Assembly (NCBI RefSeq): GCF_041381155.1
Contig: NC_091144.1
Location: forward strand, 12,843,544 to 12,907,543
Direction: 5' to 3'
Origin: Argopecten irradians
Lineage: Eukaryota; Mollusca; Bivalvia; Pectinida; Pectinidae
DNA: 64,000 nt
Positions 23,425 through 34,882 of this stretch are shown here, in pieces. Numbering within the stretch: position 1 is the first letter of the stretch; each line of letters starts with the position of its first letter. The notes under the pieces were generated by a model. That model ran no database searches. It saw only the letters and a program-made list of their open reading frames with translations, and had not been told where the DNA came from. The position numbers and the translations under genes are program-made.

Positions 23425-24692
23425 TATGAATATAATTTTTTGCAAAGTTAAATGCTGGTTTGTGCTGAAAATATCCTGCAATTATGGAGTTATCTCCCCT
23501 ACTAACAAATTTTAAAGAAAATTATACAAACAGATACATGGACCGTATACATGTATATTCCTTCACTAATCAGATTGAATATTTTACAAGAATTCTATGT
23601 AATTTGTTACACATATAAGATATAATTCATGTGTATGAAACTCTTTGAAATCTGTAAATTTGATAATGATATGATTTCATCATAAAGCATTTTAATGTTT
23701 TACTGAAGCTGTACTGAACTTAAAAGACAAACATTCTTCAAAAACCAGTACTGTAAACGCATTTCTAAAGTTAAGGAAAAAATGGTAGGGTTCATTGGGA
23801 TTGAATAAAGGGAGGTAATATGTAGGGCTGTCATGGGTACTAAATTTCTGTTGATCAACGGAAATAATGCAACTTGCAAGGTTTATGTTGAGCTGAAATT
23901 TCTTGTTTTATTCCAAAAACTAACTCATGCAATAATAACTTATTGGGTGTCATACAATCCATATGGCATGAATTCTGCTTATTTAACTTTATTCATTAAT
24001 CAATTGCCCGCTATTCATGAAAACCTATAGCAATAGCGTTATTTTGTGATTTAAAATTTCCCTTTAAAAACACGACTATTTAGCTTTTCTTGTTCTCTAA
24101 AAAGTATGTGTATGTAAAAGATTGGGTGTTCGGTCAGGCGGATATTATCTATTAATATTATCAATTTCTTATTTACACAACAGATTCTTTTCGATGAAAT
24201 GTGGGTAAAAGAGACTTTCATATAATTATTTATGAAAATGTATTTTCAAGTGAAAAATTCAAAACTTGTGATGTCACAAATGCATGATATTTCCACTTCT
24301 TTGATATCATGTCATTATTCATACTGTATGTCAGAATCAGTTTATATATTGAAAACAACAGTGTAACTTGTAGGATTTGTGCTGATATCAGTGATGTCAT
24401 TGTAGTAGTGTTATTACATCATAGATACTGTCCATACATATACTGTGTCATCTGATAACTACATGAATGTGATATGCTAGGATGAAGGGCTACTAAGTTT
24501 GTTAAGATGAACGACCTTGACCTTTATTAATTGCCACATGATTCAAATAGGCTGAAATCTTATCAAGGACCTAGAGGCCTAGACAACTGATTTTTATATT
24601 GGCGTCATACATGGAAATTCTTATTGGTTCAATTACATGTATGCACTATTACAAGTATATAATAAACTATACAAAGTATAGCAGGTCCTTTT
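23425..24692. other. No gene seen; one decayed family A unit
   Basis: AT-rich unique sequence. About 24478-24590 matches one inverted unit of family A (GATGAAGGGCTACTAAGTTT, CTTGACCTTTATTAATTGCC). Confidence 0.5.
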
Positions 24693-25478
24693 TGTGTCGC
24701 CTGCAAAAGAAGTGCGACATATACATATCACTATATCAGCGTTGGTGGCGGCGGTGGAAAACGGTTTCCATGCGATAACGTGTTAAGCATTTATTGTCTG
24801 ATTTCAACCAAACTTTATATATTGCTTAATATCAATGAGATTTTTGATTGGTTTGATACGTACTTGTCAAAATCTGTTCATATGTACAAGAGTTCTGAGA
24901 TAAATCCATGGTTTTCCTGGATAACTTTAGTATTTATTGTCTGATTTCAACTAAATTTGGTATATGTTTTGCTTTATAATAATTAGATCTCGAATGGGTT
25001 TGATTCTCGTCAAAATCCGTCAATATTTGCCAGAGTTACGGAACTTTAAAATTGTCAAAACAGATAAATCCATGGCTTCTGCTCGATAAATATTAGTATT
25101 AATTGTTTGATTTCAACCAAATTTGATTTATGGCTTTATATCAATGAGATCCTGGATTGGTTTGATACTGGTCAAAATCTGTTAATATTAACATGAGTTA
25201 CGGGACTTTTATAATTGTTAAAACAGACAATTTCTTGGTTTCCAAGCGATGACTTTAATAATTATTATCTGATTCTAACCAAATGTTGTATATATTGCTT
25301 GATATCAATGAGATCTAGGATTGGTTTGATACTGGTTAAAATCTGCCAATATTTGTAAGATTTACGGGACTTGATAATTCACTTAATTATTAACATTATT
25401 TCAACTGTAAATAACTATTTTTTGTGATGTTTAATGTGCTGTGCAGGCGACACATCCACTTCCCTGGAAGTCTTGTTT
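24693..25478 (+). mobile_element. Tandem-repeat mobile element, family B
   Basis: Left end GTGTCGCCTGCAAAAGAAGT; right end TGCAGGCGACACATCCACTT then a hairpin CTTCCCTGGAAG and CTTGTT. In between are about four units of about 130-150 bases around TTTCAACCAAA, ATCAATGAGAT and TTGGTTTGATACTGGT. Same overall plan as families A and C: matching subterminal segments, internal tandem units, a 3' hairpin followed by CTTGTT. Confidence 0.7.
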
Positions 25479-26640
25479 TAATCCGATCTACTTCAATTTA
25501 CTTTAAATGTGATATGATTTATAACATAATGAAATACATGTAGCTCCAAGTGGTATCTCCCTTTAGCAAGTCTCTTCATTTTGTCTCCCCCTAGTAATAT
25601 AACCCTGCGAATGAGTTAACCCCACTGTGTTGTGAACATATTATGTACTTGAGACTACTTACTGTATATTTACAACAAATGTGACCAACTGAGTGTGTTA
25701 GCTAACAGTTCATATTGCTATCCCTCAATACCTAATTTAGGAGTTTCTTTTGTTTAGTTTACTATCCTTTCAAGCATGTCAACATACTGGTAATGCCAAT
25801 GATAATAAAGAAAGTATATATGATACATGTATAATGCTTTTTAATTTTACCTTTACTATATATTGATCCGACACCAAAACAACAACAAGTTTATGGTTAC
25901 ATTTTATGTAATGTACATGTGATATGCAGGTAACTCCTTAGTTTGGATAACCTGATCGTGCTATAAAATCAATTGATATCTTATTATACACGATTCTAAT
26001 ACTGATGTATTGCCTTAAAATATTATTAAAGTATTTTAACTTTCATACATAATTAAAATTAATTTGATTTTCCTTTTGATACAATAGACTCCCATAGGCG
26101 TTGCAGATTCTGTACATATCTGTGACTGGGGCCTAAAGCTATGCATGTATCTACGATGTATATTATAGGCCTATTATAATTACTAGCACTGGTACTGGTA
26201 CATGTAGGTGCGTATACAATGTACATGTAGGTCTACATGACTAATCCAATAATATTAGATCTCGATATTGAGAAACTTCTGATGTGTAATACCGACACGA
26301 CGTAAAGACCAAAAGTGTCTCGTCGTGCTACACCTCAAACATTGTTGGAGTAGTATACTAGGCTTAGTACATGACATGTAATTAACGTTACACCACAGGG
26401 CCATGTATAGTTTCTATATGAAAAAATAGACAGAAATACATATATTTTATATGTGGTTACACGTACAAATGTATTAAACAGGTTGGGGACCATCCCGTAT
26501 ATGAGTAATAGTCCTGTATTTGAGGGATAAATTTGTTACTCAAATGCAGGATTATGTGAAATCGATTAGGTGGATTAGTAAGTCAAGTTCTTACAAAAAA
26601 AAAAGACAGTAAAATATATGCATTGCATAGCTTAGAAACT
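25479..26640. other. No gene recognised
   Basis: AT-rich sequence between the family B element and the promoter-like segment. No coding, RNA or repeat structure was recognised. Confidence 0.5.
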
Positions 26641-26643
26641 AAC

Positions 26644-26740
26644 CTTTTGGACGTAGCATCCATATGCATAGTAACACCAAACCGAAAGTAAATACTAAAG
26701 CTGTAACCCGGAACTTCCGGAGCTAATTATAATAAGGGAG
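26644..26740 (-). other. Possible 5' exon of the FEM1-like gene
   Basis: On the - strand a segment ends with ACGTCCAAAAG and the donor GTTAGT (exon end 26644). An ATG at 26659 would give MLRPK at phase 1, which joins in frame to the exon at 18362 and would add 20 residues before the preferred Met. Two upstream out-of-frame ATGs weaken this. The intron would be about 8.3 kb. Upper limit not defined. Confidence 0.3.
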
Positions 26741-26924
26741 ATCACTCTGATGACATTACAATGAATATAAAGTCATGGCACCTGAAAAGGCAATCGCGAC
26801 ATCTCGGAGTAATTTCCGTGAACCTTCGGAAATATATCACCTCGAGTGCATGCATGGAGGGGCACGTGGTATGTTCACGTGATATGTACGTCATATTCCA
26901 AAATGGCTGCGCCCATGAATTGGC
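26700..26924. promoter_or_regulatory. Promoter-like segment, possibly bidirectional
   Basis: Richer in GC than its surroundings. Contains a block of about 46 bases at 26803-26848 (CTCGGAGTAATTTCCGTG, CTTCGGAAATATATCACCTC) that is repeated twice in opposite orientation at 34320-34438, and AAAATGGCTGCG at 26901, a good YY1-like start motif. It lies between a - strand donor at 26644 and the + strand frame starting at 26925. Confidence 0.45.
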
Positions 26925-27079
26925 ATGAAATCAACACGAAGGAAAGCACTACGTTTTTGTTTGATGTGTTCTAGCACAACAATGCGTCCGTATAATGTAC
27001 TGAACCAGAAATACAAATCTGAAGATGTTTGTGATAAACTAGAGATGGGACATGCAGTTCCTAAGACCACGCGAAACAG
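26925..27079 (+). CDS. Small gene, first coding exon
   Basis: 51 codons plus two bases, from the ATG after the in-frame TGA at 26916 to donor CAG|GTGAAT. Includes YKSEDVCDKLEMGHAVPKTT. Confidence 0.42.
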
Positions 27080-30000
27080 GTGAATATATGCGATTCTTGT
27101 TTGAATTAAAAACTGAAGAATGAAGTATAATTAGGCCTATTTTGTTAAGAGTTCTGTTTTAAATATGCAGTTCGTGTACACTATATAGTATATACATATA
27201 TATGTTTATGCTATTATTAGTTAATAGTGCTTGTAGCTCACCTGGTCCGAAGGACCAAGGTGAGCTTATGCCATACCGTGGCGTCCCGTCCGCGTCCGTC
27301 GTCCGTCGTCCGTCCGTCCGTCCGTCCGTCAACAATCGACTTCTTCTCCATAACCGCTGGTCGGATTTCAACAAAATTTGGCTGGTAGTATCCTTATGGG
27401 CTACTAACTGAAAATTGTACAAATGATGGGGCTGACCCCCCAGGGGCCTGAGGGGCGGGGCCAAAAGGGGTCAATTTGGCTATTTCCATATAAACGACTT
27501 CTTCTCTGAAACCAAGCATGGGATAGCACCCATAATGCAATGGTAGCATCCTTATAGGATGGGGATTCAAAATTGTACAAATGATGGGGCTGACCCCCCG
27601 GGGGCCTGAGGGGCGGGGTCAAATGGGGTCCATTTTGCTATTTCCATATAAACGACTTCTTCTCTGAAACCAAGCATAGGATAGCACCCATAATGCAATG
27701 GTAGCATCCTTATAGGGTGGGGATTCAAAATTGTACAAATGATGGGGCTGACCCCCCGGGGGCCTGAGGGGCGGGGTCAAATGGGGTCCATTTGGCTATT
27801 TCCATATAAACGACTTCTTCTCTGAAACCAAGCATGGGATAGCACCCATAATGCAATGGTAGCATCCTTATAGGGTGGGGATTCAAAATTGTACAAATGA
27901 TGGGGCTGACCCCCCGGGGGCCTGAGGGGCGGGGTCAAATGGGGTCCATTTGGCTATTTCCATATAAACGACTTCTTCTCTGAAACCAAGCATGGGATAG
28001 CACCCATAATGCAATGGTAGCATCCTTATAGGGTGGGGATTCAAAATTGTACAAATGATGGGGCTGACCCCCCGGGGGCCTGAGGGGCGGGGTCAAAAGG
28101 GGTCAATTTGGCTATTTCCATATAAACGACTTCTTCTCTGAAACTAAGCATGAGATAGCACTCATAATGCAATGGTAGTATCTTTATAGGTTGGGGATTC
28201 AAAATTGTACAAATGATGTGGCTGACCCCCGGGGGGCCTGAGGGGCGGGGTCAAAAGGGTTCAATTTGGCTATTTCCATATAAACGACTTCTTCTCTGAA
28301 ACCAAGCATGGGATAGCACCCATAATGCAATGGTAGCATCCTTATAGGATGGGGATTCAAAATTGTACAAATGATGGGGCTGACCCCCAGGGGGCCTGAG
28401 GGGCGGGGTCAAAAGGGGCCAATTTGGCTATTTCCATATAAACGACTTCTTCTCTGAAACTAAGCACGTTATAGCACCCATAATACAATGGTAGTACAGT
28501 CTCCCAGTACACTCACCCCGCACAACATACACGCAACACACCGCATACATGGGAGGCCGTCCTTACATGACCTTAGCTGTTAATAGGACGTTAATAAATC
28601 AAACAAACAAACAAACAATGGTAGTATCCTTATAGTGTGGGAATTCAAAATTGTGCAAATGATAGGGCTGACCCCCCGGGGGCCTGAGGGGCGGGGTCAA
28701 AAGTGGTCTATTTCCATATAAATAACTTTTTCTCTGCAACTTAACATGGGATTACGCTCATAATGCAATGGTTACATCCTTATAGGGTTTGAATTCAAAA
28801 TTTTGCAAATGATGGGGCTGACCCCACGGGGGCCTGAAGGGTGGGGTCAAAAGGGGTCAATTTAGCTATTTCCATATAAACGACTTCTTCTCTGCAACTA
28901 AGAATGGAAGAGCACTTATAATGCAATGGTAGCATCCTTATAGGGTTGGGATTTGAAATTGTACAAATGATAGGGCTGACCCCCGGGGCCTTAGACGGCA
29001 ATAGATGCGAGGTCAAAAGGTCAATTAGGCTACTATTTTCATATAAATTACTTTGTCTCTGAACCTATATATTGGATAGCATATTTGTATGGTATCAATA
29101 GCATCATTGTATGGTTGTGATTCAAAATTAAACTTTGGGAGTCAATTTTGCTTATTTTTCTAATTGTCTGAGTCTTGTGATAATTACTAACAAAAAACCA
29201 GGTGAGCGATACAGGCCCTCTGGGCCTCTTGTTATATTATGCTTGTAATTTATCTATGTACATGTATCAATGTAAGTGATTGAAAAGACATACGAATTAA
29301 TATTGCATGTTGATGTTTGGGGTTTTTTTCAGAAGGAGAGAATTGATTTCACAATCACAAAGACGGCATAGAAATGAGATCGTATATTCCTTGGGTGATC
29401 CGGTGATCCATATGCACTTAACAGAGGAATAACAGTATGGCACACAGAAAGTACCAGTAGATCTACCACTTCAAAATGATTATGTAAATTCTAAATACAT
29501 GGTATATCTGTATTGCATTAATGCACAAGATAAAAATATCTTCTTGTTTTGATAAATATATTATGTAAATGAATTATAAGCGAATGAAGTAGAGCCATGA
29601 CAGAGATACAATTATGCTGTATAGTATATATAGTTATATGATATTGTATGTGAATATCTTCATTTTATTCAATTATAATACTGCATCATGTATTCCTAAT
29701 AGTAAGATACATGCAACACAATACCTGAACAAAACATATATGCACAGGGGTTTGTCATTCTGCCAAAAATATATACATGTATATATATGTACTGCATTGT
29801 ATGTATTATTGCGTGCATGTATGGAACATTTATAAGTTCACATTATTTTTTATTCAATCTTCAAGTCTAATAATGTTTTTATATCTGGATCATCACAAAA
29901 TGTAACTTACCTATAGCCTAGGTACAATTATGTTTCAAATACTGTTGATGGTATTTGTGTTTTGCAGGCCTATAAAGATTGACATATGTAAAGGCCATTA

Positions 30001-30103
30001 CTTATCACTTCAAAATATGGGATGTCAAAGATGCACCATGTATGCAGTCATCAAAACTAAGAGGAGACATTACCTTATCCAGCGAAACATGAATACAGCA
30101 TAA
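26925..30103 (+). CDS. Unrecognised small protein gene, 2-3 exons
   Basis: First exon 26925-27079 opens at ATG 26925 (MKSTRRKALRFCLMC) with later in-frame ATGs at 26964 and 26982 (MRPYNVLNQKYKSEDVCDKL). It ends at phase 2 with donor GTGAAT after AAC-AG. Two downstream acceptors both continue in phase: 29333-29432 (RRRELISQSQRRHRNEIVYS, stop; 84 residues in total) and 29968-30103 (RPIKIDICKGHYL, MGCQRCTMYAVI, stop; 96 residues in total). The N-terminus is basic and could be a mitochondrial presequence. No family is recognised. An upstream ATG at 26903 in better context opens a 23-codon uORF overlapping the start. Coding status rests on splice sites, phase and promoter context only. Confidence 0.42.
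27234..29233 (+). mobile_element. Tandem-repeat mobile element, family C
   Basis: Left end is a hairpin, CTCACCTGGTCC GAA GGACCAAGGTGAG, followed by GTCCGTCC repeats. Then about ten units of 158 bases (GGGGCTGACCCCCCGGGGGC, TTTCCATATAAACGACTTCT), and a right end GGCCCTCTGGGCCTCTTGTT. The units near 27.6-28.1 kb are almost identical, a sign of recent amplification or homogenisation. It occupies nearly all of the small gene's first intron and carries an inserted SINE. Confidence 0.8.
28485..28626 (+). mobile_element. SINE insertion with 12-base target duplication
   Basis: Element 28497-28614 with tail AAACAAACAAACAAA, flanked by ACAATGGTAGTA at 28485-28496 and 28615-28626. Inserted in a family C unit. 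Body shared with 4490-4650. Confidence 0.85.
29333..29432 (+). CDS. Small gene, alternative last exon a
   Basis: Acceptor TTTTTTTCAG; 32 further codons and TAA at 29430, basic then acidic (RRRELISQ ... VIHMHLTEE). Confidence 0.38.
29968..30103 (+). CDS. Small gene, alternative last exon b
   Basis: Acceptor TTTTGCAG; 44 further codons and TAA at 30101, with a CxxC pair in MGCQRCTMYAV and a basic KTKRRHYLIQRN. Confidence 0.38.
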
Positions 30104-31135
30104 TGGAGGAGATTCTGAATGTACATGAATGCCTATATAGATGTGCATGTATATATTGTCTCTTGAAAAGGTGTCAGCAAATCTTCATTTTTTTCCATTA
30201 CATATTATTTTCTTAACAAGCATTTGATATGATCCGAGCCTCTGAGGAAAGTTAAGTGATTAAAATGTCTGGTTTAGATTTTAATGACTAAGTCAGAATT
30301 ATTTTGAATTGTCATAATAAGATCACTTGCTTGATGAAGAACAGCTAAAGTTTTCCCCAAGTTTGTCTATTTTGTAGATATTTGCTTACATTAATATTAC
30401 AAATACATACTACTTAATATGAAAAAAAGCATGACAATTCTGTGTGTCGAAGAAGTGTAAGGTGCAATGCAACAGTAAAATATACAGCTTGAAATATTTA
30501 TGCTTTTACTGATCAATAGTTTACCAGTATTTGATTTTCTCGTTCCAGGAAAAGTTATCAAAAGATACCACTGAATACCATGAGAGCAGTTTGTTTTGGA
30601 TGTGACCGCACATAGCATAAGATAAATGGAAAAGACACAAGTTTAAGGCTATCTGGAATCCCTTGTCATCGCAACAACCTTTTAATACACCTGTGTGTCC
30701 AATTCGAAAAAGTGGCCCTACCAATCTTGGATATTGTAGAATAACTCACTAACCAGTTCATCAGACTTTTTAGTAACCTAATTGACTTTGAGATTTCACT
30801 ATTGAATAGAACATCAATTGCCAAATTGATAAGTAAATAAATAGAAAAAGTATTAAAATCAAAGATTCTGATTTCTTTAAAGGTAATTTAGCATACAGGG
30901 TACAACCTGCTTAATAATATATGGAAAATCAAAAATATTTACTTTTCTTGTCCAAGTGTTTTCATTTGATAATATGTACAGTATGTATAGTTTCCCTTCA
31001 AGCCAAGTACTGGTATACATGTAAGAAAGACATTAAAATTATGTATTTAGTAATAAATAGCTGTGGTATTATGTGATTTAAAAACCCAGTACTCCTGATT
31101 ATTCTTTAGAGAAAAAAACCCAACAAACTACAAGA

Positions 31136-31335
31136 CATTCTATTGGAGTTGCAGTGCATGTGAATGGGTGCATGGTTAAAATGTGACAAAATACAACAAG
31201 ACACTCAATGTCACAGAGTTTGAATCCCATTTGTGGCAGTTTTCCTGTATTAATGCTGTTTTTTTTTAGTTTTTCTCTAGGTACTCCAGATTTCTTCGAT
31301 CCTTGGTATTAAACATGCTAATCAAACCACACCAA
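31136..31335 (+). mobile_element. tRNA-derived SINE, decayed
   Basis: A-box-like GGTGCATGGTTAAAATGTG, B-box-like GAGTTTGAATCCC, and TTTTTCTCTAGGTACTCCAG in the expected order. Confidence 0.6.
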
Positions 31336-31791
31336 GCAACAAAGTATCTCAGAATTCATTATTAAAATCAAAATAGTTCTTTTATTCCAAATGACTTCCT
31401 ACTTTTCTTGCATCAAGATACCTCACCAGAGAATGGAGTACAAATTGTAGCTAACACATGTGTATGTACATTCTGTACACGGATATCATTCCAATATGAT
31501 TTGAAACAATAAAACAGTTTAGCATCAGCATTTCTTTCAATATTTGATATAAAGATGTTGATTATTGTAAATTCTGCCTTAGCACAATTTCTGTATAAAG
31601 ACCACCTGCTTATAATTTTTAAACCACTTTTAAGTGTTTAAAATGGATGTTTATAACACAATTTGGTCTGTGTATAAAGTGTAAAGATCTATATTATAGA
31701 TAAGTTTGACTATAGTTATCAAATGCACACAAAAACACAGCACATCAGATGTGTCCTCTAGTAAATAGATTACTTTTACATTTAAAAATTT

Positions 31792-31985
31792 TGAGGCAGA
31801 GTGGTCAAGGTGTTCCAACAGTACCACTACTCCTTCACCTCTGGGTTTCAAGTTTGAACCCTAATAGGAAAGCTACCAAAGTACTGATCATCGGTTTATT
31901 GATCTTCTCTGGATAATTCAGCTTCCTCCAACTAAACATGGTACAAGGTAATCTCACCAAGGTACAATTTAATAGGCAGTTAAGA
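31792..31985 (+). mobile_element. tRNA-derived SINE, decayed
   Basis: GCAGAGTGGTCAAGGTGTTC, then TTTCAAGTTTGAACCC, then a shortened body with CTTCCTCCAACTAAACATGG. Confidence 0.6.
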
Positions 31986-32534
31986 TCTTTGCAAATACTC
32001 ACATAGGGTAAGAGAAAAAGAATCGTTCACTCTTTTGGTGAGAGGAGATCTCGCCCCTCGGGATAAGATTTTTATACTTTTTGTTTGACAACTTAAGAAT
32101 TTTACTCCTTGGTTTGTTATTCTGTCTACTGTCTCAGCCCAAAGGGGTTTTATGATTTTATTACTTTTTAATATATATTGGTTCTTTGGTAGTATGCGTT
32201 AACGTTGGAAAAATAATACTGTATTATAAGTCCTAGGCCAATCAAATATAACCTAAAGATCCTTGGAGGGTCTGAAAAGAGTGTCCTCTACCAGATGTGA
32301 GGGAAACTTCTATAGGTAGGGTCTTTAAGTCCAAAATCATATCTAATCATCTTATGAGGTTTTGAAATATTAAGTTTGGGGAGTCTAATTGATACATACC
32401 AGTCGTCAGTGTTCGCTTATTTATACATACCTTTTAATATTGGAAAATACAGAAAAACATGGTTATAATTAACATCTGGAGAACAACAAAACAACCTTGT
32501 TATACAAATATACTTTCAGAAGTTTGTTATATGC

Positions 32535-32755
32535 ACACGGCGGTGGCCGACTGGTTAAGATGTCTCTGACTTAATACCACAAGCCCTTCACTACTGGGTC
32601 ACGAGTTCGAATCCAGGTAATGCCAGGTACAGGCCGCTGGTCAGTGGCTTTTCTCCGGGTACTCCTACTTTTCTCCACCAACAAACCTGGCACGTCCTAA
32701 CATGACCCTGACTGTTAATAGGAGGTTGAACAAATGAAACCCAAACCTATTTTAT
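32535..32755 (+). mobile_element. tRNA-derived SINE, best-preserved copy
   Basis: Head GGCGGTGGCCGACTGGTTAA and CACGAGTTCGAATCC (A and B boxes), then CTTTTCTCCGGGTACTCC, AACCTGGCACGTCC and TGTTAATAGGAGGTTGAAC. Serves as the reference for the other copies in the window. Confidence 0.8.
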
Positions 32756-33254
32756 GTAAACACACATTGCAGATATTGTATTGGAATATTGACAGGGACA
32801 GAAAATTACTGTGTGCTATTGAACTTAATTGTAAGAGTGTTCGTTATGAAATGTTTTACTGTATATACACTAGTTATTGTTATTTGGACTTGTAGGCCTA
32901 AACTTAAACATACATGTAACCACATGTGGAGTGTTGTAAATTAATTGTTTTTGGAACACTAAATTGATAGGGAGGAGCTGGGAATGTGACTGGGTGTTAT
33001 GTTTTAAATGACACCTGTAACTATATAAGGTATAATTTAAGCCATAGTTATAAGTTATGATCAACCACAACATGTGGTCATATATAATCCTTAAATGAAT
33101 AAGTGGCATCTTCCAGTTATAGGAAATAAAACAAGTGTGGAAAGGGTACTTGCATGTCCACAAATAGATTCATATTCATATATGAATGGGCAGAAGAATT
33201 CAATCCATTTTCTGATTTTAAACCCATTTATCTTTATTTCTTCAGTTCACAAAT

Positions 33255-33465
33255 TCAGATATCTGAATTAACAATATATATACTCTTAAATATCTTCATA
33301 TAAAATACAGATATCTATATTTATTGCTATAAGTATATATTATACAAATATCTGTATTATATTACAGATATCTGTAAAATACAGAATTGTTACATTTCTA
33401 AATTCAAAGACATTTATTTAAAATAAATTGAAGATATCTGTAATTGAAATAAAGATATCCGTATT
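33255..33465. repeat. Cluster of CAGATATCTG palindromes
   Basis: Seven GATATC- or AATATC-centred near-palindromes (TTCAGATATCTGAATT, ATACAGATATCTATAT, TTACAGATATCTGTAA and others) spaced 20-70 bases apart in very AT-rich DNA. Confidence 0.6.
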
Positions 33466-33569
33466 CAATGGGTAAAAATATGCCATAGTACCTGACAATA
33501 AGAGTTATTTGATTAAAAGAATTGATGGTGGTCTGCAAAGGATCCTTTTCATGTAGTGCATTCATGCTG

Positions 33570-33628
33570 ATAGCTACTCGAGGGTTTACTATAGCTGACA
33601 TTATATCCACCTCTGGACTATCTCATAG
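33570..33628 (+). repeat. Dispersed 55-base hairpin motif, copy 2
   Basis: GAGGGTTTACTATAGCTGAC, ATTATATCCACCTCTGGACT, ATCTCATAG. Confidence 0.6.
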
Positions 33629-34195
33629 TTATAGCTGTTGAAGTTGAACGTTACTACAAACTAGTAAACTTATATCCATAGTATCCTAATAAATTTGGTA
33701 TCCATCTACATGTATATAGGCCCTATGTTTCCTCTGTGTTCTATGTCTCTACATAAAAATATTGACTGATTGGAGTTCAGTCTGCAATTATCTGTAGCCA
33801 AAGAAAGATAAAATGAATTTCACAGGTGACATGACAAAATTATAAAACATAAAAAAAAAGTTTGTATGGTCATTTTAATGTCAACAATTTCAAATCGATG
33901 AATAGTTAATCACATACGCGTATTAAATCAATTTCACACAGACATCTTCCCATGCTATGAATAACAATGACGGCGGCTGCAAAGTCTCCTAACTTTACAA
34001 CGAATACTAGGCCTAACTCAGAAAAATACAAATGAATGACAATGCATCCAAAATAACTTGAAATCTAACAATAACGAGTATCGCACCAATCCTGCTCTGG
34101 TAGATTTTCTATTTCAGCATGCTGGCAACTGATCATTAAAGAAACTGACAGGAATTTCGCCCCTGTTTCAGTTTGCGTTTCCTTATCAAACTTAC

Positions 34196-34233
34196 TGAGC
34201 TGTGCTTTCGCCACTGTAAACATTGGCAGCCAT
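34196..34233 (-). CDS. Possible first coding exon of an unidentified gene
   Basis: ATG at 34233 in a YY1-like context (AAATATGGCTGCC) opens MAANVYSGESTA and runs to the donor GTAAGT (exon end 34196, phase 2). It lies 87 bases downstream, on the - strand, of the duplicated promoter-like block. No downstream exon was recognised, so the gene is unproven. Confidence 0.25.
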
Positions 34234-34319
34234 ATTTCTCTATTCGGAACCTATAGATATATAAAGTCCGAGGGTTTTCGAACTATGTCGTGATTCACGG
34301 CATGGCGGCTTCGGCACAC

Positions 34320-34438
34320 ACTCCCGAGGTGTTATATTTCCGAAGATTACCGGAAATTTCTCCGAGGGGATCCGATTGACTCCCGAGGTGTTATATTTCC
34401 GAAGATTACCGGAAATTTCTCCGAGGGGATCCGATTGC
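34320..34438 (-). promoter_or_regulatory. Tandem duplicate of a promoter-like block
   Basis: Two nearly perfect 59-60 base copies. On the - strand each reads CAATCGGATCCCCTCGGAG, AAATTTCCGGTAATCTTCGG, AAATATAACACCTCGGGAGT. A diverged copy is at 26790-26848 on the + strand. Both sites are followed by ATGGCTGC within 90 bases. Confidence 0.5.
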
Positions 34439-34600
34439 TGAAAAGGTTACGTTTGGTTACCATGACAACTGTATCAGAATGTCCCTCCAGCAACAAATAA
34501 TGTTTTTGTCATTAAATTACCTTTTCAGTAAATAATGGGATAAATTTATCTTACTCAAAATGGATTGTTATAGGTACCTAATAACGTTTTATGTTGTAGA

Positions 34601-34882
34601 TCTACAGTTGGTAGTAGACTAAAGGTTACACCCTTGTGCACACGGAATGCACTACGTTTAGACTACAGGTAGACACGGAGTGCACGAGGTTTAGACTACA
34701 GGTAGACACGGAGTGCACGAGGTTTAGAATACAGGTAGACACGGAGTGCACAAGATTTAGACTACAGGTAGACACGGAGTGCACAAGATTTAGACTACAG
34801 GTAGACACGGAGTGCACTACGTGTGAACACGGTGTCCACTACAGGTGGACATCGTGTCCAGGTACATTGAGACCTAGACAGA
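34601..34882 (+). repeat. Left minisatellite arm, 33-base unit
   Basis: About six copies of an 11-codon-length unit; frames on both strands stay open only because 33 is a multiple of three. Confidence 0.85.

Larger units (their letters stand above)
30104..34195. other. No confident gene; SINE-rich interval
   Basis: AT-rich. Three tRNA-derived SINE copies, a cluster of GATATC palindromes and one hairpin motif are listed separately. No exon supported by splice sites and family resemblance was found on either strand. Confidence 0.5.

Noticed and set aside
30521..30724. Minus-strand frame MVGPLFRIGHTGVLKGCCDD
   Set aside because: No splice or start support and no family resemblance; repeat-like surroundings.
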